64,000 bases of DNA from Nymphaea colorata (lineage: Eukaryota; Streptophyta; Magnoliopsida; Nymphaeales; Nymphaeaceae): positions 10,840,571 to 10,904,570 of the forward strand of contig NC_045151.1 in assembly GCF_008831285.2 (NCBI RefSeq). Reading direction: 5' to 3'. The notes beneath the pieces are model-generated. The model saw only the letters and a program-made list of their open reading frames with translations, had not been told where the DNA came from and did not search any database. Made by a program: the position numbers and the translations under genes. Shown here piece after piece: positions 1-10,298 of the stretch (position 1 is its first letter; each line of letters begins with the position of its first letter).

Positions 1-55
1 TACTAATAAAGATGACAACGACAGAAGGAATACAAAGTTGACAACATAAAACTTT

Positions 56-1276
56 TTAGGGAAGGATGGATGGTGGTCGGTTGGCATCCCACCACTCAGC
101 ATATTCCTTCTTCACCACTGGGCCTATGAACCAAGTGTATGATATTTGTGTCTTCCATTTTTGTCGAGCTACTGCAAACAATGCTGTCCATTGAGGAGAA
201 CTAAGGTCAAATTCGGGAATAGCTCCAATTGGTGCATGCACATAGACCATCTTCTGCCTTTGAGAGAACTGTCTCATACATCTATCAGCACAATAATCAA
301 CTATGAAGTAAGGGCCCAAGAGTGTGGTACGCCCATGATGATGGTGAATGTATCGGGGTAGGCTCTGCCGACGATCACAATAATCCCAAATGATCTCTCC
401 TTCATTCAATTGCTCGATCAAATGACGGTATTGCTCCAAGGTTGTCAATGATCCATCAGTGTTTCTGAATAGACTGGCTTGGGGTCCCGCATGCTTGAGG
501 AACCACAATTGTAAAGCATATGTGCATCCTTCTATGAAGTCGATATCTCCAATGGTAAAGCGGGTGAGTCCTCGGTAAAGGAAGGCTAAGGCTGTCATTG
601 CTACTGACAAGTGTCGGGTCCCTCTATATCCCAATACTCGAAAAAGTTGGGCAATACGGACATCTAAAAGGTCACTTCCATCGGTAAAAAGGGTCACTCC
701 TACTGTGCAGAGCATCATACAATGTTTAATTCTCCCTATGGGTTTTCGAGGTAGGGTAGAAGGTTCAACATAGGTTCCAAATTCTTCATACAAATTTTTC
801 ATGTTGATGCTTTGATTTTCATGGTTTTCTACTAAAGGCCAAGTTTTCTGTCCAGTAAAGTGAGCAATGAGGTCATTTGCATTGACCTTGGTTGGGCTCA
901 TAAGGAATTGTTTTTCCAATAGATCATTTGGGTCACAAGTTGGGGTAGGGAGGTCTAGTATTTCGGCAAATTCATCTAGTAATATTGTCATTTCTCCCCA
1001 TGGAAACCAAAAAGAGGAGGTCCTTGGGTTCCAACGCTCGGCGATTGCATGTACCAAATTTCCATTAACTGACTGCATTCCTCCAACTGCCACTGTCTCT
1101 AGCCCACATTCTTCAATGTAAGAAGGAAACATCCGAGAGAAGGTGGGATACCAAGTCCGATACTATTCGGGAGCCAAAGGTTGAGACTCAAGAGAAATGT
1201 AGGTGGACCGTTCGGGACCTTCCCCAAAGAGGATGTGATCATAAGGGAATGTGACACCACGTTGGAAAGAATACAT
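56..1276 (-). pseudogene. Plant mobile domain (PMD, MAIN-like) protein, interrupted by one stop
   Basis: The open part (1132 down to 56) encodes 358 aa with the hallmark of the plant mobile domain family: AERWNPRTSSFWFPWGEMTI followed by LDEFAEILDLP near residues 31-61. Further on are a hydrophobic central part and a Trp/Tyr-rich C-terminus. PMD proteins are either MAIN/MAIL-type nuclear proteins acting in silencing and genome stability, or domains carried by transposons; this copy cannot be assigned to a class from sequence alone. The same frame continues 48 codons upstream to an ATG at 1276-1274 that begins MYSFQRGVTF, which reads like the true N-terminus. One TAG at 1165-1163 separates the two parts and would follow from a C-to-T change in a CAG codon. 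The ORF may belong to the transposon whose LTR-like unit lies upstream on the same strand (to 5584), or be an independent copy. Family call is firm; function and status are not. Confidence 0.75.
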
Positions 1277-3756
1277 CTTGAATGATGACTCTAAAAGATA
1301 AAAATTGAATTAGTGGAAAACATTGACTAGGTTGACAAAGACAATATGAGGTAGATGTGTGGAATGGGGTTGCAAATCATCACATAAGGTTTCACGCACA
1401 TCAACATCTATCATGAAATAATTTTCTTTTTTTTAAAAAATTGGGTATAGGAACCTAATTGAGATAATTTTGAGATAATTTTGTGTGACGATAATCCGAT
1501 ATCAAGTTATGCTTATATACCTTAGCCAAATGGCTTAGTACGAGCATAGATTCTTCCTTAGGCAACTAAGGGTAGAGTTCATCAACTTCTTCTTGATCAC
1601 TCGTCGATATACCATAAATTACCACTCATGGTACTAACGAGGGGGCGTTCCCGCCCAAGGTGTGGTCTAGTTGTAAGGCTTAGTCTTGTGCTACTACCAA
1701 AGACCAAGCCCGGTAACATGATGACCGGGACAAATAGGTATGAAGAATTTTGAAATATGAGAAATCATATAAATTGAGTTGTCTCTAATGCAATGTTGCC
1801 TAAGTTTGAAGATTAAAATAGAAGAGCAAACATGGCTTTTAAACAACTCCTAAATTGAGAAGGGTGGTATGTGATCATAAATATGTGTGAACATGATTGA
1901 TCCTTCTCAATTAGTCCTATGTGCAAGAAAACATTCACAATCATCAAACAATGCAATGAAATGCCAATGGGGTCGAGGCCAAAATAGGGGACATGCTTTA
2001 TCATTGGCAATACATGAGATGTTCAAATTAGTGAAATGCATCAATAATCATAGCCAAACGATGACGGGTCCCATCACGGTCGCCATCTGTTTGCATCCCA
2101 AAATTTTCATTGGTTTTGGAGTGCTCTAGAAAAATAAGGTTTTTCTTTTGAAAGATGAAAGAAAGGGACTCGCCCGTCGGTACGAGGATCGACCGTTCCC
2201 GGCGCCTTTACCGGGGGTAATCAACCCAAGGACTATGTTTATCATTGATGCATTTCGTTTTAACTTAAACATCTTTTTTTATTCTATATGCGGTGTAGAA
2301 AATATTGAAAGTTTGGAGTTTTAAACTTTTGAAAAGGTTCTTGAAGAATTGCATGAAAATGTGAAATGTTTTGAGGAAAAAGTGAAACTAGTAAATATCA
2401 TTTGAAAAGCTTGTGAAAACATTTTGAAATCATTTTAGTGTTCTCTTAAGACTTTAAGTAGGTTAGAGAGTTACCACCTAGCTAGAGCTTCATCCCTTCT
2501 TGCTTAAGTTTCTTTGGAGAGGTGTTTGTGATCATAAGTGAAATAAAGTGGGTGAGAATGCATGGATGCATTTACCCTATATGATTGAAAAAATGTAAAA
2601 CATTCCTACCACAACATTCATCTAATGTCATTCCTACCACAACATACATCTAAGATTTCGTTGTTATAATTATTGTACATAAGAAGGAAAAGTTTTTGAA
2701 AAGTGATAGAGATTGTAGACCATCAAGCATGATTCCAATATTGGGTCATTACTTGGTTTGTGGTCTTATTGAAGTAGGTATATAGAAAGTTCATGAGATG
2801 AGAGTGTTAAAAAGAATATAAAAGATAAAACACTCTTATGAAAGGAAAGAGAGAGATATAGAGAAAGACATGCATACATGTGTACATACCATCACATATA
2901 CACATATATGAAAGCTTAAGAGAAAAAGATGTATTGATTCGAAGAGAAAGAGAGATTTTAGAGGAAAAGAAAAATATCATATGCATATATGGGTATGAGA
3001 AATTTTATAAGAGAAGATATTTGTCTTGAAAAGAGGAATAAATATTTGAAAGAGAGGAAATGGAGCACATGTACATACGTATTCATGCACATATGAAAAT
3101 TTATAAAATAAAAAATGAAAGCATAGAGAGAGAATGGGGGTCATCATGTTGGCATAAATGTATATAACATGTGTATACATCCATACCTTCACAAGATTAG
3201 AAAAATCAAGGAACAACTTAAAATTACCAACTTCAAATTTAATGTGGGCCGGAGGGGAGCTTGGACTCATGCAAGAGTCTAAGCTAAGTCCCTAAGGCCA
3301 TGTTAGAAGGTTCTTTTTGAAAATGTTTTGAAAAATATGATTTATATAAGCATAGAATGTTATTATTTGGTTTGTTGTAAGGGATATATTTCTTCCACCG
3401 TTGGGCATGAAAGAAAACAAGCAACATAACGAGGCACTTGTTAGGGTTCCTAATGTGATGATTAAGAAGGAAACTAGCACAAAATGATATGGAAATGCAT
3501 ATTAACATGTACATTTTCGTGAGGGTTTATCCCGGGTTGGACAAGTCCCAACCTCAAAGATTAATATGAAAATAAAGAGTCCCCAAGGCACACTCTCATT
3601 CCCGACATGCATTCACATGTAAGTAAAGAACCAAGCAACTATGCATGCATAATATATAGATAACTTTCAAGGAAGGAAAGAAAGAAAGAGGATGATGGAA
3701 AAAGCAAAGTTCAATTAGGAGGGAAGACATGATGTAACTATGAATTGATATACCAC
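1277..3756. other. AT-rich non-coding DNA, no gene recognised
   Basis: No long reading frame or conserved domain is visible on either strand. Two islands around 1640-1740 and 2160-2240 are richer in GC and contain runs such as CCGGTAACATGATGACCGGG and CCTTTACCGGGGGTAA, unlike the A/G-rich DNA around them. Such islands would fit transposon non-coding sequence, but I cannot assign a family. Confidence 0.5.
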
Positions 3757-4510
3757 CTCATCTTCTTATGTTCTCGGTGCACTTGAGTATAGCCTCTTGA
3801 CTCTAAAATAGAGATTGAGAGCTAATCTTTTGGCCATGGAGAAATGAGGAAAAGAAGAAAATAAGCGGAAACAAAAGAACAATAAGAATGTATTCATAAA
3901 AAGGAAGAACATGATTAAAATGAAAGATCATTTCATCTTTCCATGCTCCCGGTGCACTTTGAGTATAGCTTCTTGTCTCTAAAAAGAGATTGAGAGCTAC
4001 CTTCTTTAGCTGTGGGGAGATGAAGATGAGGAGAAAATGTAGAAAGAGAAACAATGTTATATTTAATAAAAGAGAAAACATGATTCAATTATGAAATGAA
4101 AGATCCTCTCATCTTTTCACGCTCCCAATGTACTTGAGCATAGCCTCTTGTCTCTAAAAAGAGATTGAGGGCTATCTCCTTTGGTCATGGGAAGAGGAAG
4201 AAGAGAAAAAAAGAAAATAACAAGAACAAGACTATATTGAAGAAATGAAATAACAATAACAACAAAAATATATTCATTAAGGAAAACAATAACAACAACA
4301 AGAATATATTGAAGAGAAGAAAGAGCAAGAAAATATTGATAAAGAGAAAGAACAAGAACAACAAGAATACTTGAAAGAGCATGATTTAATCATAAAATAA
4401 AATATCATCTCATCATGCTCCCGGTGCATTTGAGCATAGCCTCTTGTCTCTAAAAAGAGGGTGAGTGCTATCTCCTTTGGCCATGGGGAGATGAAGATGA
4501 GAAGAGAAAA
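3757..4510. repeat. Diverged tandem repeat, period about 175 bp
   Basis: A block of about 80 bp containing GAGCATAGCCTCTTGTCTCT, AAAAAGAGATTGAG and a purine-rich GGCCATGGGGAGATGA part recurs at about 3773, 3948, 4121 and 4419. The first three copies are 175 and 173 bp apart; the fourth is 298 bp further on, so the spacer there is longer. Copies differ by substitutions and small indels, so the array is not recent. It sits on the 3' side (minus-strand sense) of the TATA-bearing LTR-like unit and may be part of the same element. Confidence 0.7.
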
Positions 4511-4829
4511 TGAAAACAACATCAAGACTATATTTAAGAAAAAGAAATAACATAATAATAAGAATATTAATGAAAAGAAAGAAGAGAGAAATGAGAGGGA
4601 TGAAGATTACATACCTCTAATGGGAAATGACCTAAGGAAGATGAACACCTTCACTTGAAGATCCCCTTTTGAATGAAGCTCCAAGAGTGCTTGCTCTAAG
4701 TTGGAGACAGAAATGGAAAGAGGAAGAGGGAGAGAGAGAGAGCTCAAGAGAAACTCTAAGTCTTCAAGTGAGAATACACTAGAGTTTATCTCAAGGACCA
4801 ATCTTGCCCAAGAGGGAGGATATGGGGGG

Positions 4830-4842
4830 GTATTTATAGAGG
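4830..4842 (-). promoter_or_regulatory. TATA box of the LTR-like unit
   Basis: The minus strand reads CCTCTATAAATACCCC, a very good plant TATA box. A CT-rich leader follows 30-130 nt downstream and tandem repeats lie upstream. It predicts minus-strand transcription starting near 4800. Confidence 0.6.
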
Positions 4843-4881
4843 ATTTTGGAGCCAAAACCCAAAATTTGAATTTTTTGACCT

Positions 4882-5302
4882 AAAAAGACTAAAATCACCC
4901 TCCAAAAGAAGATTTTTTTGGCCAAAAGGAAGGGCAAATGAGTCTTGTCCACCCAAAAAGACTAAAATTACCCTCTAAAAGGATGTTTTTTTGGTCAAAA
5001 GGAGGGGTAAATTGGTCTTGTTTACCAAAAAGACTAAAATCACCCTCTAAAAGGAGGTTTTTTGGTCAAAAAGAGGGGCAAATCGGTCTTGTTTAAAAAA
5101 GACTAAAATCACCCTCTAAAAGGAGGTTTTTTGGTCAAAAGAAGGGGCAAATCAGTCTTGTTTAAAAAAGACTAAAATCACCCTCTAAAAGGAGGTTTTT
5201 TGGTCAAAAGGATGGGCAAATCGGTCTTGTTTGCCCAAAAAGACTAAAATCACCCTCTAAAAGGAGGTTTTTGGTTATAAGAAAGGGCAAATTAGTCTTA
5301 AA
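4882..5302. repeat. Tandem repeat, six copies of 69-73 bp
   Basis: Each copy begins AAAAAGACTAAAATCACCCT, continues CTAAAAGGAGGTTTTTTGGT and ends GGGCAAATCGGTCTTGTTT. Copies start at 4882, 4955, 5027, 5096, 5165 and 5237. The later copies are most alike; the first is the most diverged. The array sits just upstream of the minus-strand TATA box, where LTR enhancer repeats are often found. Confidence 0.9.
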
Positions 5303-5329
5303 TGATTGATTTGGATCTGAACTTGGGTT

Positions 5330-5515
5330 TTGGATCTAAAAGTAGTATTTTGGATTTAATTTGGATCTGAAAGTTCTATTTTGGATTTAATTTGGATCTG
5401 AGAGTAGTATTTTGGATTTAATTTGGATCTGAAAGTAGTATTTTGGATTTATTTTGGATCTAAGAGTAGTATTTTGGATTTAATTTGGATCTAAAAGTTG
5501 TATTTTAGAAATCTT
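5330..5515. repeat. Tandem repeat, six copies of exactly 31 bp
   Basis: Copies starting TTGGATCTRARAGTAGTATT and ending TTGGATTTAAT lie at 5330, 5361, 5392, 5423, 5454 and 5485, with a constant 31-bp step. The half-unit TTGGAT occurs twice per unit, so the array probably grew from a shorter motif. It lies in the distal U3-like part of the LTR-like unit. Confidence 0.9.
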
Positions 5516-5584
5516 GTGCCTAAATTTGAATTTCTCACTTGGATAAAACATCATAGTCCTTTAGAAAAATTTGGGGTGATTACA

Positions 5585-5935
5585 ACCACTAAGTTTCAAA
5601 CTTCCAAGCTGTGTTGTTAACCCATGCACAGGCTCCTTTCTCGAGACATGTCAACACTAAGGGCACTTGCCCTCCTAGACAATCCTTTTCCACGTCGGGT
5701 CTCACCCTATCTGTCTTAGCGAGCGGCTCTCTTGGCCCTTCTGCTCCTGATGCCCAGACACCATCTTCGGAACGTGCGATCTCCATCTGGCCAACACCAA
5801 CGCGGTCACCTGAACCAGTGTCCGACGAACATGCCCGAACCCTTAGGGCACCAAACAAGCCAACATTTTTCTTTGAACCACTTTCGTTATCATCGCAACG
5901 TTCTCATCTTCCCAGTTCCCTTCGAGAAATCGTTT
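5585..5935 (-). other. Leader/gag-proximal piece of a truncated LTR element
   Basis: This is the stretch that follows the primer-binding site at 5947-5936 on the minus strand. A minus-strand frame of 89 aa (5858-5589) is open and GC-rich in sense but shows no recognised motif. The sequence stops abruptly at 5584 where the TGTAATCACCCC unit begins, so the rest of this interior is absent here. Confidence 0.45.
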
Positions 5936-5947
5936 GCTCTGATACCA
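5936..5947 (-). promoter_or_regulatory. Primer-binding site (initiator tRNA-Met type)
   Basis: The minus strand reads TGGTATCAGAGC, the standard plant retrotransposon primer site complementary to the 3' end of initiator tRNA-Met. It lies two bases inside the LTR edge ending GACA at 5950. Confidence 0.8.
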
Positions 5948-5949
5948 CT

Positions 5950-6656
5950 TGTCACGGGCCGAGTTTCTCCAGCCCGCACGGCGCCGAAGGCGTTCCCCAA
6001 AGCCTTCGGCCAGCCGTCTTTCTCTTAAGCTAGCAGAAGCATTCATCTTTTCTTCGGGACTGTGGACTAGACGAGGAGTGCTAAGCACTCAGCACACCAT
6101 CACCCAGGTTTGTCCCATTGTCGGTCATCGGCAAGCCGTGGCCATGAGGCCCTGTCAGAACATTGCCATTCCTCCAAGTGTCTATCTGCATCCAAGCGAG
6201 CTCTGGATGGAGGTAGACTTCCCTTGGGAGGAAGTCCCCAGCCGAAGCCAGTTAACGACTATATATCATTAAGTAAGGCGGCCGACCATCACCCTACTCG
6301 ACGATGAGCATTCACTTGCTCACCCCGCGTGACTCTACGAGGTTGTGAAACGCAGCGTATGCGCCCACTGGGGGAATTGCCCCTAACCACGCGCACCCCC
6401 TTGTGTATCCAAACACTACGCGTGGGGAACCCACTGGATTCCCCAATGACGGACTTGCACTTCCAAAGGGACCGCTGATCTTGATGCATTGAAACGCCTT
6501 GTCGTCGCACCACCGCGCTGCACATTCCACGTGCATTGCTTTCTGCTAGACTCGGCGTGCGATTGAATCCCACATGCCTTCCAACTATGCCTAAGCTGGC
6601 CAAGCAGCATCACCTTTTACTGGCTTGGCCGGGCCAGACACAATCGGCCGGCAACA
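5950..6656 (-). mobile_element. GC-rich LTR (5' LTR) of a truncated retrotransposon
   Basis: On the plus strand the unit starts TGTCACGGGCCGAG at 5950, next to the primer-binding site, so it is the 5' LTR of a minus-strand element. A TATA-like GATATATAGTC lies near 6262 on the minus strand. The distal edge is uncertain: both GCAACA (ending 6656) and AGACA (about 6640) could be the terminal CA. Base composition is far richer in GC than the neighbours. Minus-strand frames inside it are not recognisable proteins. No matching 3' LTR is in the window. Confidence 0.6.
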
Positions 6657-6691
6657 GAGAGAACCTTAAGGATAAATAGTGTTCACATGAT

Positions 6692-7190
6692 TTATTGATT
6701 AGAAGCCTTCCCAAATGCCATAACATCATTTGCATATCGCACCAAATGGCAAGCACACAGTCCTACTGTCAGGGTAGCAATGAAGTGTGATTGTGCCGCC
6801 CGGGAGAAGAGAACAGCCAAACCCTTAGTTGCTAAGTTGCACAGAAGGGGGGATAGGAGGCAACCTTGTCGCAATCCTTGATGTATGCGGACCACATCCC
6901 TAGACGAGCTGTAACATGCACCATGACCATAGCTCGAGTGACGAGCTTCTTCATCCAATACAACCAATGTATCACTAAAGCCCATACCAGCCAAAACATC
7001 AAACAAATATCGCCATGAGAGTGTATTAAAGGCTTTGCGAATATCAAGCTTCACTACGAATGTAGGTTGTCTGTTAGAGGCCATGGAATGGATCATCTTA
7101 GAATCAATGATAAATCTCATCTTGCTGGAAGGCTGATTGAAGACTTGAAGCTACTCCTAGAGGTAGGTTGCAAAAACCGGAGCTACCAAT
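6692..7190 (-). pseudogene. LINE (L1-type) reverse transcriptase fragment
   Basis: The minus-strand frame from 7120 to 6692 shows non-LTR reverse transcriptase motifs in order: PTFVVKLDIRKAFNTLSW, then GLRQGCLLSPLLCNLATKGL, then RYANDVMAFG. The catalytic YADD box reads YAND, so the enzyme could not work. An upstream part to about 7190 continues in a shifted frame (NQ-SAF-like residues). Endonuclease, RNase H and the poly-A tail are missing. The fragment ends close to the GC-rich LTR, which may have been inserted into it. Confidence 0.8.
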
Positions 7191-7199
7191 GGAAGGCAA

Positions 7200-8797
7200 A
7201 GTTGATGTATATGGTGGAGTATGCAACTGCTAGAAAGGAAAAGCCACCGCACGCAGTACCTCATTCCCATGAAATGCTATGCAATAAACAATTAAAGTCA
7301 TAAAAAAATTGCATTGATAATTTTTAGAAGCGATCTAGTGAAAAAAAAAAGAAGCTATTCAACTCTTGTGAATTTAGATCATTGTTTCCAATACGTCTCA
7401 TCCAGAGGCGAAGCTACATTGTAGCTGGTGTAGCTGATTAGAACAAATGAAGCTGGCGACAAATCTCTTCTTATTTGGGTCAATTATGGCCCTACACATT
7501 CCAACAAATAAGTTTGTCATCATTGGATGAAATTGAATACACCGGTGGGCATTGGCTCCTCGCCGAGCAACACAAGGAGGCAGAGAGGTAGGAGAGCGCT
7601 AGATGACGAGGCCCTCATTCAATGTTTCATAGGTCGCAAGCGAACAGTTGAACCTAAACTTGGTCGTGCTCAAGCATAGATCAAGTCCTCCAAGGCAGTT
7701 GACTAGTGAGGGATAAAGCAATACACACAACATCATACCAATGACTAATGAGTGAAGCAAAAGTGGTTTGACAGGATGTGGAAAGGGGAGTAGTCTAAAA
7801 ATGGACAGGCTCATCAAAAGTAGCTAGAGAAGAGGAAGACAAGGGAGGGTAAGAAGGCAAAGGGGAAGAAGAGGAAGCTGATGGAGTCGGGGTAAGGGAA
7901 GGGTCAAGTGGAGGGGGAGAGACTGCAAGTTGAGGGCGCACAATAGGAGTGGAAACCAGAAGAAAGGGAGGGAGAGTGAAGGTGTGAGAGAGAGAGAGAG
8001 AGAGAGAGAGCCCCACAGCAGCATCAAACGACACGTAGGAGAAGACTGACTTGGAAGACCATTGTGGGGACAGGGTTGGTTTGGATGGTAATTGGAAGGG
8101 AAACTGCCAAGGATGACCACAAAGCCGGAGCCCTGAAATAGGCTAGGAATCTGCAAAGGCACCCAATGGCTACCAACGAAAAATTCTCAGAACAGAACCA
8201 AGTCCTCTTCAAAGCAACATATCTCAACATCATAGAATACCACTTACTTGGGAAGAGGCGAGGGGAGAAGGTTATGTTGTGTATCCTTTATCTAGGAAGG
8301 TTTAGGAGGATCGATTGTAAGTTTACACTGATTAGGTTAAGCGTTATTTCATGCATGGTTTTACTAAACCTGCTGTGTCTTATTGTACATACCCCGGCAT
8401 ATCAAAGATATTTCATGGCTATATACGTTGAACAATATTTCATGCATAAGTTGTAGATGCATCCATGGATATCTAGTATCATCTATGATTTTGATATGGG
8501 ACATTCGTTGCTTGAACATGTAATCTTGGTATATGGCTTTCGAAATTATGATAAAATCTCATGCATATTGTGTGTCTTATTTCCTAACAAATATGTGACG
8601 ATCATTCATTGTGTTAATGACTGGTCTTCTATGTTGAAATGACCCATATGTTTCCCGGTTTGGCCACTATGAGACTTTGAGTGTCAAATACTAAATTGAA
8701 CTACTAAAAGTAGTTTTCTCATGATATTTATGTGAATTTCAAAATTTTATAATCAAAACTTATAATAAGATTCTATTAAAGGGTTTGGACAAACCAT
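7200..8797. other. No gene recognised; contains a GA microsatellite
   Basis: Short frames on both strands have no recognisable domain and look like composition effects. A (GA)n run lies at about 7987-8011 inside a G/A-rich stretch (7830-8030). From 8170 to 8797 the DNA is AT-rich and featureless to me. Confidence 0.5.
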
Positions 8798-8969
8798 TGA
8801 CATTGGAGAGAAAATAAAACTCAAACTCTATTGATTACTTACCGTAACCCTTAGTTAAGGGAGAATTAGGGCGCAAAGCATAATTACATTGTAAACCAAA
8901 AAAGATATTAAAAATGATTATGGAATTATCAGGTTCTTTAATATTCCAAAAACTATCTCATCGTCAACA
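8798..8969 (-). repeat. 3' LTR of the truncated copia element (172 bp)
   Basis: On the minus strand the LTR starts TGTTGACGATGAG right after the purine tract GCTTGAAGGAGAG (8982-8970) and ends CTCCAATGTCA at 8798. It has TG...CA ends and the same layout as the 178-bp LTR at 52711, including a CCCTTAACTAAGGG-like inverted motif in the second half. The 3' edge is inferred from this likeness. Confidence 0.65.
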
Positions 8970-8976
8970 CTCTCCT

Positions 8977-9490
8977 TCAAGCTGGACCATAAATATTTAC
9001 CATGTTCAGCTTGTTACAACACTTTGAAAATTCACTAATTGCAAGAGCTTTAGTAAATATATCAGCAGTTTGTTCTTCAGAGACCACATGAGTTATGAAG
9101 ACCAATCCTCCTGAAAGTAAACCATAGATGTAATGACAGTCTACTTCAATGTGTTTAGTTCTTTCGTGAAAGACATGGTTATTTGCAATATAGGTGGCTG
9201 CTCTGTTATGACAAAACATTGTCATAGGTAGTTGAACTGGAATGTCAAGGCTTTCCAGCATAGATTTGCACACATCATTTCTGCTGCCGTTTGAGCCATG
9301 GCCCTATATTTTGACTCCGCGTTGGACCTTGAGACCACATTCTATTTCTTGCTCCTCTAGGATATAAGATTCTCTCCTATAGAAACACAAAACCCAATAG
9401 TAGATTTTTTATCTTCAACAGATCCTGCATAGTCTACATCAATATAAGCTTGGACATTTAAGGTTTTCCCTTTCTTAAATAGTAATCCTT
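8977..9490 (-). pseudogene. Copia RNase H domain
   Basis: The open piece 9273-8977 ends the polyprotein with ATYIANNHVFHERTKHIEVD and a C-terminal ADIFTKAL box, the standard copia RNase H terminus. Upstream to about 9490 the same domain continues (YIDVDYAGSVEDKKSTIGFC, then SNAESKYRAMAQTAAEM) but is broken by stops. The conserved SxAESEYRA motif reads SNAESKYRA, losing an acidic residue. Confidence 0.8.
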
Positions 9491-9635
9491 TACCAAGAGA
9501 AGATTTTAAGTATTTGAGTATTATCAATGCAACTTTCCAATGGATCTTCCATAAATTGACTCACTTCTCCACTATTGTAACTGTGACATAAAGAAGCTTT
9601 ATAATTAATGATGTATTCACCTTAGATTTTACATG

Positions 9636-10230
9636 TTATGACTGCTTATCACGTAGGTGCAATTGTAGGTTCATGGGAATGGTGACAAGTTTTGCCCCCA
9701 ACATTTCTGTTTCTTGCAACAAGTCTAAAATATTTTTCCTTTGAGAGAGAACTATTCCTTCCTTACTACGAGCCACCTCTACCCCAAGAAAATATCTCAA
9801 TTGTCCAAGATCTTTTGTGACAAATTGCTTCTGAAGAAAATCTTTGGTCTTAGATATACCTTGTTTAGTTGCCGATGAAGATAATATCATCAACATATAC
9901 TACCAAAATAACCATACTCAATGCTTCCTTCTTAACAAACACTGAATGAACAAGAGGTGACCTCTGGAATCCACTTTGTGAGACAATATCAGATAGTTTA
10001 TGAACCATACACGGGGACTTTGTTTCAGTCTATATATGGCCTTTGTCAATTTGCCCACATTCCCAAACTCCCTATGAACCTTGAAGCTGGGTGGTTGTTG
10101 CATATAAACCGTTTCCTCAAGATCGTCATATAGTAATGCATTTTTGACATCCAATTGATGCATCTGTTTGTCATAGTGAACTGCAAGAGAACCACTTTGT
10201 GAGACAATATCAGATAGTTTATGAACCATG
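9636..10230 (-). pseudogene. Copia reverse transcriptase, fragmented
   Basis: Two frames cover the domain: 10229-9918 with LDVKNALLYDDLEETVYMQQ and KAIYRLKQSPRVWF, and 9896-9636 with KDLGQLRYFLGVEVARSKEG. The region of the YVDD catalytic box lies at the frame break between them, about 9890-9950. A short stretch (SDIVSQSG) occurs twice, at about 9975 and 10205, a small internal duplication. Confidence 0.8.
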
Positions 10231-10298
10231 CGGATGGTTTATAGCATTACCCATTTGGAGCCAACAATGTCACATCCTGAAAGAGGAACAACAAGGTC

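Larger units (their letters stand above)
4607..5584 (-). mobile_element. LTR-like unit of a Ty3/gypsy-type element, minus strand
   Basis: Read on the minus strand the unit starts at 5584 with TGTAATCACCCCAAATTTTT, the style of many plant Ty3/gypsy LTR 5' ends. It then runs through two tandem arrays (U3-like), a TATA box near 4836, a CT-rich leader and a donor-like AGAGGTATGT near 4609. This order (U3 with repeats, TATA, CT-rich R/U5, splice donor) is that of an LTR promoter. I could not locate the other LTR edge, a primer-binding site or a matching second LTR, so the 3' limit is arbitrary. The unit abuts the interior of the element to its right at 5584/5585, as if inserted into it. A minus-strand frame of 82 codons here (4855-4607) is probably leader, not a gene. 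Confidence 0.55.

Noticed and set aside
4882-5515. Regular repeat arrays resembling CRISPR spacing
   Set aside because: No unique spacers between repeats; plain tandem arrays in plant DNA.
5611-6033. 140-aa plus-strand frame
   Set aside because: Runs antisense through the leader and LTR of a minus-strand retrotransposon; no domain.
7599-8162. Minus-strand frames rich in Leu, Ser and Pro
   Set aside because: Arise from G/A-rich DNA around a GA microsatellite; no domain seen.
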